Shown here piece by piece: positions 36,281 to 45,586 of a stretch of 64,000 nt of DNA. A model generated the notes under the pieces. It did not search any database, was not told where the DNA came from, and saw nothing but the letters and a program-made list of their open reading frames with translations. The position numbers and the translations under genes were made by a program. The DNA is from PCRC01 sp040384665. GTDB taxonomy: Bacteria > Pseudomonadota > Gammaproteobacteria > Burkholderiales > Burkholderiaceae_C. The first letter of the stretch is position 1. Each line of letters starts with the position of its first letter. The stretch covers positions 124,001 through 188,000 of the forward strand of contig JAZKIY010000011.1 in NCBI GenBank assembly GCA_040384665.1. Reading direction: 5' to 3'.

Positions 36281-36538
36281 TTACTTGGCGGTGGTCTTGC
36301 CGAAGCGGTTGCGGAACTTCTCAACGCGGCCACCCATGTTGTCCACCGACTTCTGTGTGCCGGTGTAGAAGGGGTGCGATTCGCTCGAGGTGTCCAACTT
36401 GTAAAGCGGCAGTTCGCGGCCGTCTTCCATCTTCACCATTTCTTTGGCGTTGACGCACGAGCGGGTGACGAACTTGAAGTTGTTGGACAGGTCCAAAAAG
36501 CAAACGTCGCGGTAGTTGGGGTGAATGCCGTCTTTCAT
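36281..36538 (-). CDS. rpmE2: 50S ribosomal protein L31 type B
   Basis: An 85-residue ribosomal protein beginning MKDGIHPNYRDVCF. It lacks the four-cysteine zinc ribbon of type A L31 (only two cysteines, not paired as CxxC) and has the longer type B form, whose relatives replace the zinc form under zinc limitation. It appears to be transcribed alone from a TATAAT promoter next to the rho stop and ended by its own terminator. Confidence 0.95.
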   Translation of the reverse strand: MKDGIHPNYRDVCFLDLSNNFKFVTRSCVNAKEMVKMEDGRELPLYKLDTSSESHPFYTGTQKSVDNMGGRVEKFRNRFGKTTAK

Positions 36539-36606
36539 GGGGTTTCCTGGTCAGGTGCGGTAGCCGGGTCAGCCAGTCTGACCTACTTTCCGCAGAAAAG
36601 CCTCAG

Positions 36607-36612
36607 ATTATA
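36607..36612 (-). promoter_or_regulatory. Predicted -10 element for rpmE
   Basis: The minus strand reads GCTATAATCTGAGGCTTTTC. The TATAAT lies three bases beyond the rho stop codon, about 70 bases before the rpmE start. The 13 bases GCTATAATCTGAG are identical to the carA promoter. Confidence 0.65.
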
Positions 36613-36614
36613 GC

Positions 36615-37877
36615 TCAGCCGCCTCTGCGCATCATGTCGAAGAAGTCGACATTGGTCTTGGTGGCCTTCATGTTCTTCAACATCAGTTCCATCGACTCAA
36701 TCTCGTCCATGTTGTACATGAACTGGCGCAGGATGCGGGTCTTTTGCAGGATTTCCGGGGCCAGCAGCAGTTCTTCGCGGCGGGTGCCGCTGCGGTTGAG
36801 CTGGATCGACGGGAACACGCGCTTTTCGTACAGGCGGCGGTCGAGGTGGATTTCGCTGTTGCCGGTGCCCTTGAACTCTTCAAAGATCACTTCGTCCATG
36901 CGGCTGCCGGTGTCGATCAGTGCGGTGGCGATGATGGTCAGCGAGCCGCCTTCTTCGACGTTGCGGGCGGCGCCCAGGAAGCGCTTGGGGCGCTGCAGTG
37001 CGTTGGAGTCCACGCCACCGGTCAGCACTTTGCCGGACGACGGCACGACGTTGTTGTAGGCGCGGGCCAGGCGGGTGATCGAGTCCAGCAGGATCACCAC
37101 GTCTTTTTTCAGTTCGACCAGGCGCTTGGCGCGCTCGATCACCATCTCGGCCACGTGGACGTGGCGGGCGGCGGGTTCGTCAAAGGTGGAGGCGATCACC
37201 TCGCCCTTGACCGAGCGTTGCATCTCGGTCACTTCTTCGGGCCGCTCGTCGACCAGCAGCACCATCATGTGGATGTCGGGGTAGTTGGCGGCAATGGCGT
37301 GGGCCATGTGCTGCATCATCACTGTCTTGCCGCTCTTGGGCGGGGCCACCAGCAGGGCGCGCTGGCCTTTGCCGATGGGCGCAATGATGTCGATGATGCG
37401 GCCGGTGATGTTCTCGTCGCCCTTGATGTCGCGTTCCAGCTTCATCTGCTCTTTGGGGAACAGCGGCGTCAGGTTCTCGAACATGACCTTGTGTTTGTTC
37501 TGCTCGGGTGGGCCGCCGTTGACGGCGTCGAGTTTGGTCAGCGCGAAGTAGCGTTCGCCGTCTTTCGGGGTGCGCACTTCGCCTTCGATCATGTCGCCGG
37601 TGTGCAGGTTGAAGCGGCGCACCTGGCTGGGGCTGATGTAGATGTCGTCGGTGCTGGCGGTGTAGCTGGTGTCGGGGCTGCGCAGGAAGCCGAAGCCGTC
37701 GGGCAGGATCTCCAGCACGCCATCGGCAAACACCTGCTCACCGGCACGGGCGCGCTTCTTGATGATGGCGAACATCAATTCCTGCTTGCGCATGCGGCCG
37801 GTGTTTTCTATCTCAAGGGCTTCGGCCTGCTTGAGGACTTCAGACACGTGCAGTGCCTTGAGTTCATTTAAGTGCAT
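36615..37877 (-). CDS. rho: Transcription termination factor Rho
   Basis: Hexameric RNA helicase for factor-dependent termination; 420 residues, normal length. The N-terminal RNA-binding domain has GFGFLRSPDTSY, Walker A is APPKSGKT, Walker B VILLDSITRLARAYN, the Q-loop is in the GGVDSNALQRPKRFLGAARN segment, and the C-terminus ends VDFFDMMRRGG. It is preceded by trxA on the same strand with a strong terminator between them. Confidence 0.98.
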   Translation of the reverse strand: MHLNELKALHVSEVLKQAEALEIENTGRMRKQELMFAIIKKRARAGEQVFADGVLEILPDGFGFLRSPDTSYTASTDDIYISPSQVRRFNLHTGDMIEGEVRTPKDGERYFALTKLDAVNGGPPEQNKHKVMFENLTPLFPKEQMKLERDIKGDENITGRIIDIIAPIGKGQRALLVAPPKSGKTVMMQHMAHAIAANYPDIHMMVLLVDERPEEVTEMQRSVKGEVIASTFDEPAARHVHVAEMVIERAKRLVELKKDVVILLDSITRLARAYNNVVPSSGKVLTGGVDSNALQRPKRFLGAARNVEEGGSLTIIATALIDTGSRMDEVIFEEFKGTGNSEIHLDRRLYEKRVFPSIQLNRSGTRREELLLAPEILQKTRILRQFMYNMDEIESMELMLKNMKATKTNVDFFDMMRRGG

Positions 37878-38008
37878 GGAATGACCCCTTTGGGGTGTGT
37901 CTACGGAAAACGGGGGGAGGTTTGAAGAGAGGCCAGAAGGTGCCTCACAAACCGGGGAACTCGAACTGTCTCGCGCTGGCGATGCAGTGAACTGGGATGA
38001 TTATGACA

Positions 38009-38046
38009 GGAAAAGAAGCGCCGCTGGAGCGCAGTGGCTCCAGCGG
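38009..38046 (-). terminator. Intrinsic terminator after trxA
   Basis: CCGCTGGAGC (38021-38030) and GCTCCAGCGG (38037-38046) form a perfect ten-base-pair stem. On the minus strand it is followed by CGCTTCTTTTCC. It separates trxA from rho. Confidence 0.88.
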
Positions 38047-38058
38047 GCGGGGGGCGTA

Positions 38059-38391
38059 TCAGGCCAGTTGCTGGTCGATGAACGCGGTGAGTTGCGATTT
38101 GCTCATGGCGCCGACCTTGGTGGCGGCGAGCTGGCCGCCTTTGAAGACCATCAGCGTCGGGATGCCGCGGATGCCGAACTTGGCCGGGATGTCGCGGTTT
38201 TCGTCCACGTTCATCTTGGCGATCTGCAGTTTGCCTTCGTAGGTGGCAGACACTTCGTCCAGGATGGGCGCAATCATTTTGCAAGGACCGCACCATTCAG
38301 CCCAGTAGTCCACCAGCACGGGTGTGGTGGACTGCAGGACGTCGGCGTCAAAGCTGGCGTCGGAAATGTGTTTGATCAGGTCGCTGGCCAT
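38059..38391 (-). CDS. trxA: Thioredoxin
   Basis: A 110-residue thioredoxin with the redox motif WCGPC (about 34-38), the cis-proline loop GIPTLMVF and no signal peptide. It reduces protein disulphides and supplies electrons to enzymes such as ribonucleotide reductase, possibly also ArsC. It lies upstream of rho, an order seen in E. coli. Confidence 0.97.
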   Translation of the reverse strand: MASDLIKHISDASFDADVLQSTTPVLVDYWAEWCGPCKMIAPILDEVSATYEGKLQIAKMNVDENRDIPAKFGIRGIPTLMVFKGGQLAATKVGAMSKSQLTAFIDQQLA

Positions 38392-38469
38392 GGGGTGTTC
38401 CTCAGGATTCGGTTGGCGGTACAGCTAAAGTAAGGGAATTGTGACAGAAACCAAGCCCCCACACAGGTC

Positions 38470-41025
38470 ATGGCAAGCGCTGTGAACGCTATGGAAGCGA
38501 TAGCGTCAGCCCATCAGGCCACCGTGGTGGAGGCCCGCATGGCGCAGGTGATGTCGGTGCTCACCGCCCGTGCCGCCCACCCCGCCAGGAGCGTGGTGCT
38601 GCTGCCCTACGCCCAGCTCATGCCACTCGCCCGGCAGGCTTGGGCACGGGTGTCACCCGCCGGTTTTGCCCCCCGTTGCGAGACCACGCTGAACTGGGCG
38701 CGCAGCATGGGCGGCTTTGTGCCGGGGCCCGATGACCTGTCTTTCGACCGGGGCCGCGACCTGGTGACGGCACAAGCCCTGCTGGCGCGTGCCGGTCTGG
38801 GTGCCCGGCAGGAGGCGCTGGCCGCCAGCCTGGTGGAGACCGCCTTGCAGCTGGCCGGGCTGGCAGCGGCCCAAGCGCCGAGCCAGCGTGCCGGCTGGGC
38901 GGCGCAGGCCCGCGTGCTGGTGTCCAGCGGACTGGATGCGCCGGTGCTGGCGCTCGAAGCGGCGCTGGCCCGCATTGCGCTGGAATGGGTGGTGGCCTCG
39001 GCCTATGCGACCGACCTGCTGTTTCAGGACGCTGTGCTGCAGCAGACCGAGTGCCTGGTGGTGCTCGACGGCTTGCAGGCCGAGCCACTGGCCGAAGCCC
39101 TCAAGGGGCGTTGGGGTGACAAGGCGGTGTCGCTGCCACTGGCGGACGACGTCCAAACCACCGGCCAGCTGGCGCTGCACCCGACCGATGGCCCCGAAGA
39201 CGAGGCCGAACGCGCCGCCGCCTGTGTGCTGAGCCACATCAACGCCGGCCGTGTGCCGGTGGCGCTCGCCGCCACCGACCGTGCGCTGACCCGGCGCATC
39301 CGCGCCATGCTCGGTGCCCGGGGGGTGGCCCTGCGCGACGAAACCGGCTGGAAGCTCTCTACCACCCGTGCCGCCGCGCACCTAATGGTGGTCTTGCGCG
39401 CCTGTGCCTGGCACGCCAGCAGCGACACCGTGCTCGACTGGCTCAAGAACGCGCCGGCCCTGGACGTGGCACAGGTTTCGGTGCTGGAGGCCGCGCTGCG
39501 TGCCAGCGGCGCGAATGCCTGGCCTGCGGCCTTGCCCGGTGGCGGTGACGTACCGGAGCAGACGGCGCTGTGGCAACAGGTCCAGGAATGGCGTCGCCGC
39601 CTGCAGCCCGCCCGACCCTGGTTGGGGTGGCTGCAGGCCCTGCGTGAACTGCTGGTGGCCAGCGGCCAGTGGCCGCAACTGGTGGGCGACACCGCCGGCG
39701 ACGGGGTGGTGGCCGCGCTGCGGCTGGCCGACGGGGCCGACGCCGACTGGGCCGCCCTGCCACAGGCCACACGCCGCATGGGCCTGGCCGAGTTCACCGC
39801 CTGGACCACCGACGTGCTGGAAGCTGCCAGCTTCAAACCCGACCACCCCGACCAGGCGCAGGTGGTGGTGGTGCCGCTGCCGCAGATGCTGGCGCAGCCC
39901 TTCGCCGCCGTGGTTCTGCCCGGCTGTGACGAGGCCAACCTGCCGGCGTCGCCCGAACCCCCGGGCAACTGGACCCGTGCGCAGCGCGCCGGCCTGGGCC
40001 TGCCGTCGCGCGAGGGCCTGGAAGCCGCCCAACGCGCCGCCTGGCAACAGGCGCTGGCCGTGCCACACGCGGACGTGCTGTGGCGCCAGGCCGACGCGTC
40101 CGGCGAGCCGCTGTTGCCCAGCCCGCTGGTGCAGCAACTGCAGCTGCACCCAGCGGGTTCGGCGCCGCCCCAAGTGGCGCTGGGCAGTGACCCGCGCACG
40201 CTGCGGTCCATCACGCCACAGCCTGTGCCGCCACCGCTGCCCACCGCGCAGGCTTTGCCGTTGGAACGGCTGTCGGCCAGCGCTTACGAAGACCTGCGGC
40301 GCTGCCCTTACCGCTTCTTCGCACTGCGCCAACTCGGTCTGCAGGAGGTCGATGAATTGACCACCGAAGTCGGCAAGCGCGACTTTGGCACCTGGCTGCA
40401 CGCGGTGCTGCGCGACTTCCACACCGCCCAGGCGGCCGACCCGTTGCCACCCGGTGACGCACGCGTGTTACGCATCAACACCTTGGCCGACGCCCAGACG
40501 CAGGCCATGGCGCTGGCCGAAGGCGAGTTCCTGCCTTTTGCCGCCAGCTGGCCCGGCGTGCGCGACGCCTACCTCGACTGGCTGGCCCAACACGAGGCCA
40601 GCGGTGCGCATTTTGTGCGCGCGGAGAGCGCGGCGAGCTTGCCGCTGCCCGGCGTCACGCTGGTGGGCCGCCTCGACCGCGTGGACCAGCACGGTGGCAC
40701 GACCCTGGTGATGGACTACAAGACCGAGGCCCTGCAGAAGACCCGGGACCGGGTCAAGGTGCCGACCGAAGACACGCAGCTGCTGTTTTACGCGGCCCTG
40801 CTGGCAGACGACACCCTGCGCGCTGCGTACGTCAACGTCGGCGACCGCAGCACAGACCTCGTGGAACAGCCAGACGTGGTGCCGGCGCGCACCGCGTTGG
40901 TGGAAGGCATCGTGGCAGACATCGCGGCGATCGCCCGCGGTGCGCCGCTGCCCGCCCTCGGCGAAGGCAGCGCCTGTGATTACTGCGCCGCCCGCGGCCT
41001 GTGCCGGAAAGACTTCTGGTCATGA
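38470..41025 (+). CDS. AddB-like subunit: PD-(D/E)XK nuclease with Fe-S cysteines
   Basis: An 851-residue partner of the AddA-like gene it overlaps. The C-terminal third (about 600-851) is a RecB-type nuclease: LERLSASAYEDLRRCPYRFF opens it, catalytic residues are in LVGRLDRVD and VMDYKTE, and the cysteines in RRCPY and CDYCAARGLC form the four-cysteine iron-sulphur staple of AddB proteins. The N-terminal half is helicase-like but has no Walker A, so it is probably inactive, and the protein is shorter than Bacillus AddB. Role inferred: recombinational repair of double-strand breaks. Confidence 0.78.
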   Translation: MASAVNAMEAIASAHQATVVEARMAQVMSVLTARAAHPARSVVLLPYAQLMPLARQAWARVSPAGFAPRCETTLNWARSMGGFVPGPDDLSFDRGRDLVTAQALLARAGLGARQEALAASLVETALQLAGLAAAQAPSQRAGWAAQARVLVSSGLDAPVLALEAALARIALEWVVASAYATDLLFQDAVLQQTECLVVLDGLQAEPLAEALKGRWGDKAVSLPLADDVQTTGQLALHPTDGPEDEAERAAACVLSHINAGRVPVALAATDRALTRRIRAMLGARGVALRDETGWKLSTTRAAAHLMVVLRACAWHASSDTVLDWLKNAPALDVAQVSVLEAALRASGANAWPAALPGGGDVPEQTALWQQVQEWRRRLQPARPWLGWLQALRELLVASGQWPQLVGDTAGDGVVAALRLADGADADWAALPQATRRMGLAEFTAWTTDVLEAASFKPDHPDQAQVVVVPLPQMLAQPFAAVVLPGCDEANLPASPEPPGNWTRAQRAGLGLPSREGLEAAQRAAWQQALAVPHADVLWRQADASGEPLLPSPLVQQLQLHPAGSAPPQVALGSDPRTLRSITPQPVPPPLPTAQALPLERLSASAYEDLRRCPYRFFALRQLGLQEVDELTTEVGKRDFGTWLHAVLRDFHTAQAADPLPPGDARVLRINTLADAQTQAMALAEGEFLPFAASWPGVRDAYLDWLAQHEASGAHFVRAESAASLPLPGVTLVGRLDRVDQHGGTTLVMDYKTEALQKTRDRVKVPTEDTQLLFYAALLADDTLRAAYVNVGDRSTDLVEQPDVVPARTALVEGIVADIAAIARGAPLPALGEGSACDYCAARGLCRKDFWS

Positions 41026-44000
41026 ACACGACGCCACTGGCCTACGAACACAACGGCGAACGCATCGACTGTGCGGCGTTTTACGCCATCGCCTGCGACC
41101 CGCGCCGCAGCGTGGCGGTGGAGGCCTGTGCTGGCGCCGGCAAGACCTGGATGCTGGTGTCGCGCATCCTGCGTGCGCTGCTGGAGGGCGCACAGCCGCA
41201 TGAAATTCTGGCCATCACCTTCACCAAAAAAGCCGCGGGCGAGATGCGCCAGCGGCTGCACGAATGGCTGGAACAATTTGCCCATGCCACGCCCGAGGTG
41301 CTGCTGAACGAGCTGAATGCCAGGGGAATTGCCCCGGAGCCGGCGCACAACCTGGTGGAGCCGCTGTCAAAGTTGTACCAGACGGTGCTCGCGGCCGGCC
41401 GCCCGGTGCAGGTGCGCACCTTCCACAGCTGGTTCGCCGCACTGTTGCGCAGCGCGCCGCTGGCGGTGCTGGAAGCGCTGGGCTTGCCTGCGCATTACCA
41501 GTTGCTGGAGGACGACCAAGAGGCGGTGCAGGCCGTGTGGCCGCGTTTCTACACCGCCGTGGCGCAAGACAGCGCCGCGCGGGCCGACTACCTCGCCGCC
41601 GTGGCCACCTACGGCCGCTTCCAGACGCAGAAGGCGCTGCTCGCCGCGCTGGCCAAGCGGGTGGAATTTGCACTGGCCGATGCGCAAGGTGTGGTCGACG
41701 CGTCGGTGTTGCCGTTTGGTGCGGTGTTCGCCGAGTTGGCCGGGCTCGACCACCCCAACGACGTGCTGGCAGGCGACGGCGACACCGGCCCCCGCACGCT
41801 GCTGTGGGCCGCCGCCCGTGCCCTGGGCCGTGCCAGCGCCCGGACGTTTGCCGAAAAAGGCCGCGAACTGGAACAGGCCCTGACCGGCCACGACGCCGGG
41901 GCCATGCTGGCCGCGCTGCTGACGCAAAAAGGCGAGCCACGCAAATTCAGCGACAAGCTCGCCGGCATTGACGCGGTGCGTGCCGCGCAGGAAATCGCCG
42001 TGCGTCTGGCCGCTGCACTGGCCCAGCACACCGCGTGGCAGCACCAGCAGCGCATGGCCCGGCTGGCACGGCGGCTGATCGCCGAATTTGCCCAGCTCAA
42101 ACGCGAACGCGGCTGGGTCGACATGAACGACCTGGAAAGCGCCGCGTTGTTCATGCTGCGCGACGCGGTGCTCAGTGGCTGGGTGCAGGAGCGGCTGGAC
42201 GCGCGGGTCAAACACCTGCTGATCGACGAGTTCCAGGACACCAACCCGCTGCAGTGGCAGGCGCTGAAGGCCTGGCTGTCGGGCTACGCCGGGGCAGGAG
42301 GGGGGCTCAGCGTGTTCATCGTGGGCGACCCCAAGCAGAGCATTTACCGCTTCCGCCGCGCCGAGCCACAGGTCTTTGTTGCCGCGCAAGCCTTTGTGCG
42401 GGAAGGGTTGGCGGGTGACCTGCTGAGCTGCGACCACACCCACCGCAACGCGCAGCAGGTGATGGCGCTGGTCAACGGTGTGATGGGCGCGGCGCAAGAC
42501 GCTGGCGAGTACACCGGCTTCCGCGCCCACACCAGCGAGTCGCCAGCAGCAGGGCGTGTGGCCTGCCTGCCGCAGATTGAACGTGACGGTGGGCATGACC
42601 TGCCCGAAGCCGAAGACCCTTGTGCGGACGACGAGGCGCCTGACTGGCGCAACAGCCTCACCACCCCGCGCGAACTGCCGGAAGAGACCCTGCGCACCCG
42701 CGAATGCCGCCAGGTGGCGGACTTCATTGCGGTCGAACTGGCCGCAGGCCGCCAGCCCAAAGACATCATGGTGTTGTCGCGCAAACGCGAGCCACTGGGT
42801 GTGCTGCGCGACGCGCTGCGCACGCTGCACATCCCCACGCAACAGCCCGAAAAAAACGACCTCGCCGACGCGCCCGAGGTGCAGGACCTGGTGGCGCTGC
42901 TGGACGTGCTGGTGTCGCCCGCCCACGATGTGTCGCTGGCGCAGGCCCTCAAGTCGCCGCTGTTCGGTGTCAGCGACGTTGGGCTGGTGCAGCTGGCGCT
43001 GCGCCAGCGCCAGGCGCGTGCCGAGGGGCGCCGTGTCGGCTGGCTGGCGTTGTTGCAAGAAGGGCCGTTACACGACCCCGTGACCCCCGGCGACAGCGCT
43101 GTGCCGCGCGACATTGGCGCCACACTCACCCGCTGGAAAGCCTGGGTGGACACCCTGCCGCCACACGACGCGCTGGACGCCATTTGCCACGACGGCGACG
43201 TGTTCGCCCGCTACGCCGCTGCCACACCCGCCGCGCTGCGCACCAGCGTGCTGGCCAACCTGCATGCCTTGCTGGCCGCCGCGCTGCAGATCGACGGCGG
43301 GCGTTTCCTCACGCCCTACGCGCTGGTGCGGGCGTTCAAGGCCGGCGGCGTGAAGGCGCCGGCCCTGGCCAGCGCCAACGCGGTGCGCCTGCTCACCGTG
43401 CACGGGGCCAAGGGGCTGGAGGCCCCGGTGGTGGTGGTGCTCGACACCGACACGCCGCCCGCCGCCGCCGACACCATGGGCGTGCTGGTGGACTGGCCAG
43501 GCGAGGCCGAGGCGCCCGAGCGCTTCACCTTTCTCGCCAGCGAAAAACAACCGCCGTTGTGCAACGCGGCGGCGCTGCAGGCCGAGCAGGCGGCCCGCCA
43601 GCGCGAAGAACTCAACACCCTCTACGTGGCCATGACGCGCGCCCGCAGCACGCTGGTGCTGTCGTCGGTGCAGCCCTACCGCGCGGCGCCCCAGAGCTGG
43701 TGGCAGCGCCTCGGCGCGTGGGCCGAAGCGAACGAAGGCGCCTGCGAGGCACTGCCTGCCCCGAACGCCCCTGAAGGCCTGCACAATGGCCTGGACACCC
43801 CTCTCACACCATTTTTAATGCCAAATCTGCCTCAAGCCTTAGTGAAACCTAGCGATTCAGCTATTAAAAACATAGTAAATATCCTGCCGGACGCCGACCC
43901 TTCGGCGCGCCTCGGCCAGGCCATGCACCGCCTGCTGGAGTGGGGCCTGCCCGCTGCGGGTGCGGTGGGCGCGGCGCAACTGCTTTCGGTGGCGCGCGAG

Positions 44001-44345
44001 TTTTCGCTCAGCCCGGCGCAGGCGCAAGAGGCGGCGGTGCTGGCCCAGCGCATCCACACCGGCGAAGGCGCCTGGGCCTGGCAGGCCGAGGTGGTGGACT
44101 GGCAGGGCAACGAGGTGGAACTCAACCACCAGGGCCAGTCGCTCCGGCTGGACCGGCTGGTGCGCCGCCGCGACACCGGCGCCTGGTGGGTGCTGGACTA
44201 CAAAAGTGCCCCCCAACCCGAACGGCAGCCCGGCCTGCTGGCCCAGATGCAGCGCTACCTCAGCGCGGTGCGCTCGGCTTACCCTGGTGCACCTGTGCAC
44301 GCCGCGTTCCTGACCGGTGACGGCCGCGTGGTGGTGGCGTCATGA
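41022..44345 (+). CDS. AddA-like UvrD-type helicase/nuclease
   Basis: A 1107-residue protein: Walker A EACAGAGKTWML (about 34-45), TFTKKAAGEM (motif Ia), LLIDEFQDTNPLQW (motif II), GDPKQSIYRFRRA (motif III), LLTVHGAKGLEAPVVVV (motif V) and LYVAMTRARSTLVL (motif VI). The C-terminal RecB-like nuclease shows LRLDRLVRR, VLDYKS and QMQRY. It overlaps addB by ATGA. Between helicase and nuclease, residues 931-953 (LPQALVKPSDSAIKNIVNI) come from an interspersed repeat, apparently tolerated as a linker. Confidence 0.88.
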   Translation: MNTTPLAYEHNGERIDCAAFYAIACDPRRSVAVEACAGAGKTWMLVSRILRALLEGAQPHEILAITFTKKAAGEMRQRLHEWLEQFAHATPEVLLNELNARGIAPEPAHNLVEPLSKLYQTVLAAGRPVQVRTFHSWFAALLRSAPLAVLEALGLPAHYQLLEDDQEAVQAVWPRFYTAVAQDSAARADYLAAVATYGRFQTQKALLAALAKRVEFALADAQGVVDASVLPFGAVFAELAGLDHPNDVLAGDGDTGPRTLLWAAARALGRASARTFAEKGRELEQALTGHDAGAMLAALLTQKGEPRKFSDKLAGIDAVRAAQEIAVRLAAALAQHTAWQHQQRMARLARRLIAEFAQLKRERGWVDMNDLESAALFMLRDAVLSGWVQERLDARVKHLLIDEFQDTNPLQWQALKAWLSGYAGAGGGLSVFIVGDPKQSIYRFRRAEPQVFVAAQAFVREGLAGDLLSCDHTHRNAQQVMALVNGVMGAAQDAGEYTGFRAHTSESPAAGRVACLPQIERDGGHDLPEAEDPCADDEAPDWRNSLTTPRELPEETLRTRECRQVADFIAVELAAGRQPKDIMVLSRKREPLGVLRDALRTLHIPTQQPEKNDLADAPEVQDLVALLDVLVSPAHDVSLAQALKSPLFGVSDVGLVQLALRQRQARAEGRRVGWLALLQEGPLHDPVTPGDSAVPRDIGATLTRWKAWVDTLPPHDALDAICHDGDVFARYAAATPAALRTSVLANLHALLAAALQIDGGRFLTPYALVRAFKAGGVKAPALASANAVRLLTVHGAKGLEAPVVVVLDTDTPPAAADTMGVLVDWPGEAEAPERFTFLASEKQPPLCNAAALQAEQAARQREELNTLYVAMTRARSTLVLSSVQPYRAAPQSWWQRLGAWAEANEGACEALPAPNAPEGLHNGLDTPLTPFLMPNLPQALVKPSDSAIKNIVNILPDADPSARLGQAMHRLLEWGLPAAGAVGAAQLLSVAREFSLSPAQAQEAAVLAQRIHTGEGAWAWQAEVVDWQGNEVELNHQGQSLRLDRLVRRRDTGAWWVLDYKSAPQPERQPGLLAQMQRYLSAVRSAYPGAPVHAAFLTGDGRVVVAS
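43811..43880 (+). repeat. Interspersed AT-rich repeat, copy D (in frame in AddA)
   Basis: A full-length copy: CTGCCTCAAGCCTTAGTGAA, then ACCTAGCGATTCAG, then the hairpin arms CTAT and ATAG around TAAAAAC. The arms differ from copy A (CTAC/GTAG) by a paired change. It lies in the helicase-nuclease linker. Confidence 0.88.
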
Positions 44346-45586
44346 CCAGCGTGGTGATCGTCGGTGCCGGCCCGGCCGGGCTGATGGCGGCCGAGGTGCT
44401 GTCGCGCGCCGGTGTGCAGGTCGATGTGTACGACGCGATGCCGTCCGCCGGCCGCAAATTTCTGCTGGCCGGCAAGGGCGGGCTCAACCTGACCCATTCC
44501 GAGCCGCCCGCGCTGTTTGTGCAGCGCTACGGCGCGCGGCAGGCCACGCTGGCGCCGCTGCTGGAGGCCTTTGGCGCGCAGGCGCTGCGCGACTGGGCGC
44601 AGGGTTTGGGCATCAGCACCTTTGTGGGCACCTCGGGCCGGGTGTTCCCGACCGACATGAAGGCCGCGCCGCTGCTGCGCGCCTGGCTGCACCGCCTGCG
44701 CGACGCCGGCGTGCGCTTCCACATGCGCCACCGCTGGACCGGCTGGGACGCCACCGGCGCCTGCCAGTTCACCGCGCCCAACGGGCCAGTGCGCGTGCAG
44801 GCCGACATGCTGCTGCTGGCCCTCGGCGGCGCCAGCTGGTCAAGGCTCGGCTCCGACGGCGCCTGGGTGCCCTGGCTGGCCGCGCGCGGCGTAGCGGTGG
44901 CGCCGCTGTGGCCCGCCAACTGCGGCTTTGACGTGTTGGGCGGCTGGAGCGACCACTTCAGCAGCCGTTTTGCCGGCCAGCCGTTCAAGTCGGTCGCGCT
45001 CAGTTGCACCGACAGCCTGGGCCAGAGCTTCCAGCGCAAGGGCGAGTTTGTGGCCACCGCCACCGGCGTGGAAGGCAGCCTGGTCTACGCCGCCTCGGCC
45101 CTGCTGCGCGACGAGATCGCCCGCAGCGGCCAGGCCCAGTTCACGCTGGATTTGCTGCCCGACAAACCCGCCGACAAGGTGCTGGCCGACGTGGCCCACC
45201 CACGCGGCTCGCGCTCGCTGTCCAGCCACCTCAAGAGCCGGCTCGGGCTGGACGGCATCAAGATGGCGCTGCTGCACGAGGTGCTGGACAAAGACGCGCT
45301 GCAACAGCCCGAACGGCTGGCAGCGGCCATCAAGGCCGTGCCCCTGACGCTCTCTGCCGCCCGGCCGGTGGACGAGGCCATCAGCACCGCTGGCGGTGTG
45401 CCGTTCGAGGCCATGACCCCACAACTGATGCTGCAGGCGCTGCCCGGCGTGTTCTGTGCCGGTGAGATGCTGGACTGGGAGGCGCCCACCGGCGGCTACC
45501 TGCTCACCGCCTGTTTTGCCAGTGGCGTGCTGGCCGCGCAAGGCGCGTTGAACCACCTCCAGCAACCGGCCACAATGGCACCATGA
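44342..45586 (+). CDS. HI0933/YhiN-type FAD-dependent oxidoreductase
   Basis: A 414-residue flavoprotein with the N-terminal dinucleotide motif VVIVGAGPAGLMAAEVLSR, the family motif GRKFLLAGKGGLNLTHSE, and the C-terminal FAD segment VFCAGEMLDWEAPTGGYLL. The reaction is unknown. Its start overlaps the addA stop and its stop overlaps the next kinase start, so it belongs to the addBA operon. No known functional link to recombination. Confidence 0.85.
   Translation: MTSVVIVGAGPAGLMAAEVLSRAGVQVDVYDAMPSAGRKFLLAGKGGLNLTHSEPPALFVQRYGARQATLAPLLEAFGAQALRDWAQGLGISTFVGTSGRVFPTDMKAAPLLRAWLHRLRDAGVRFHMRHRWTGWDATGACQFTAPNGPVRVQADMLLLALGGASWSRLGSDGAWVPWLAARGVAVAPLWPANCGFDVLGGWSDHFSSRFAGQPFKSVALSCTDSLGQSFQRKGEFVATATGVEGSLVYAASALLRDEIARSGQAQFTLDLLPDKPADKVLADVAHPRGSRSLSSHLKSRLGLDGIKMALLHEVLDKDALQQPERLAAAIKAVPLTLSAARPVDEAISTAGGVPFEAMTPQLMLQALPGVFCAGEMLDWEAPTGGYLLTACFASGVLAAQGALNHLQQPATMAP

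Noticed and set aside
38486..38506. Hairpin ACGCTAT-GGAAGCG-ATAGCGT at the start of the AddB-like gene as another repeat copy
   Set aside because: The hairpin is perfect but the CTCAAGCCCTAGTG core is missing, so membership of the repeat family is not supported.
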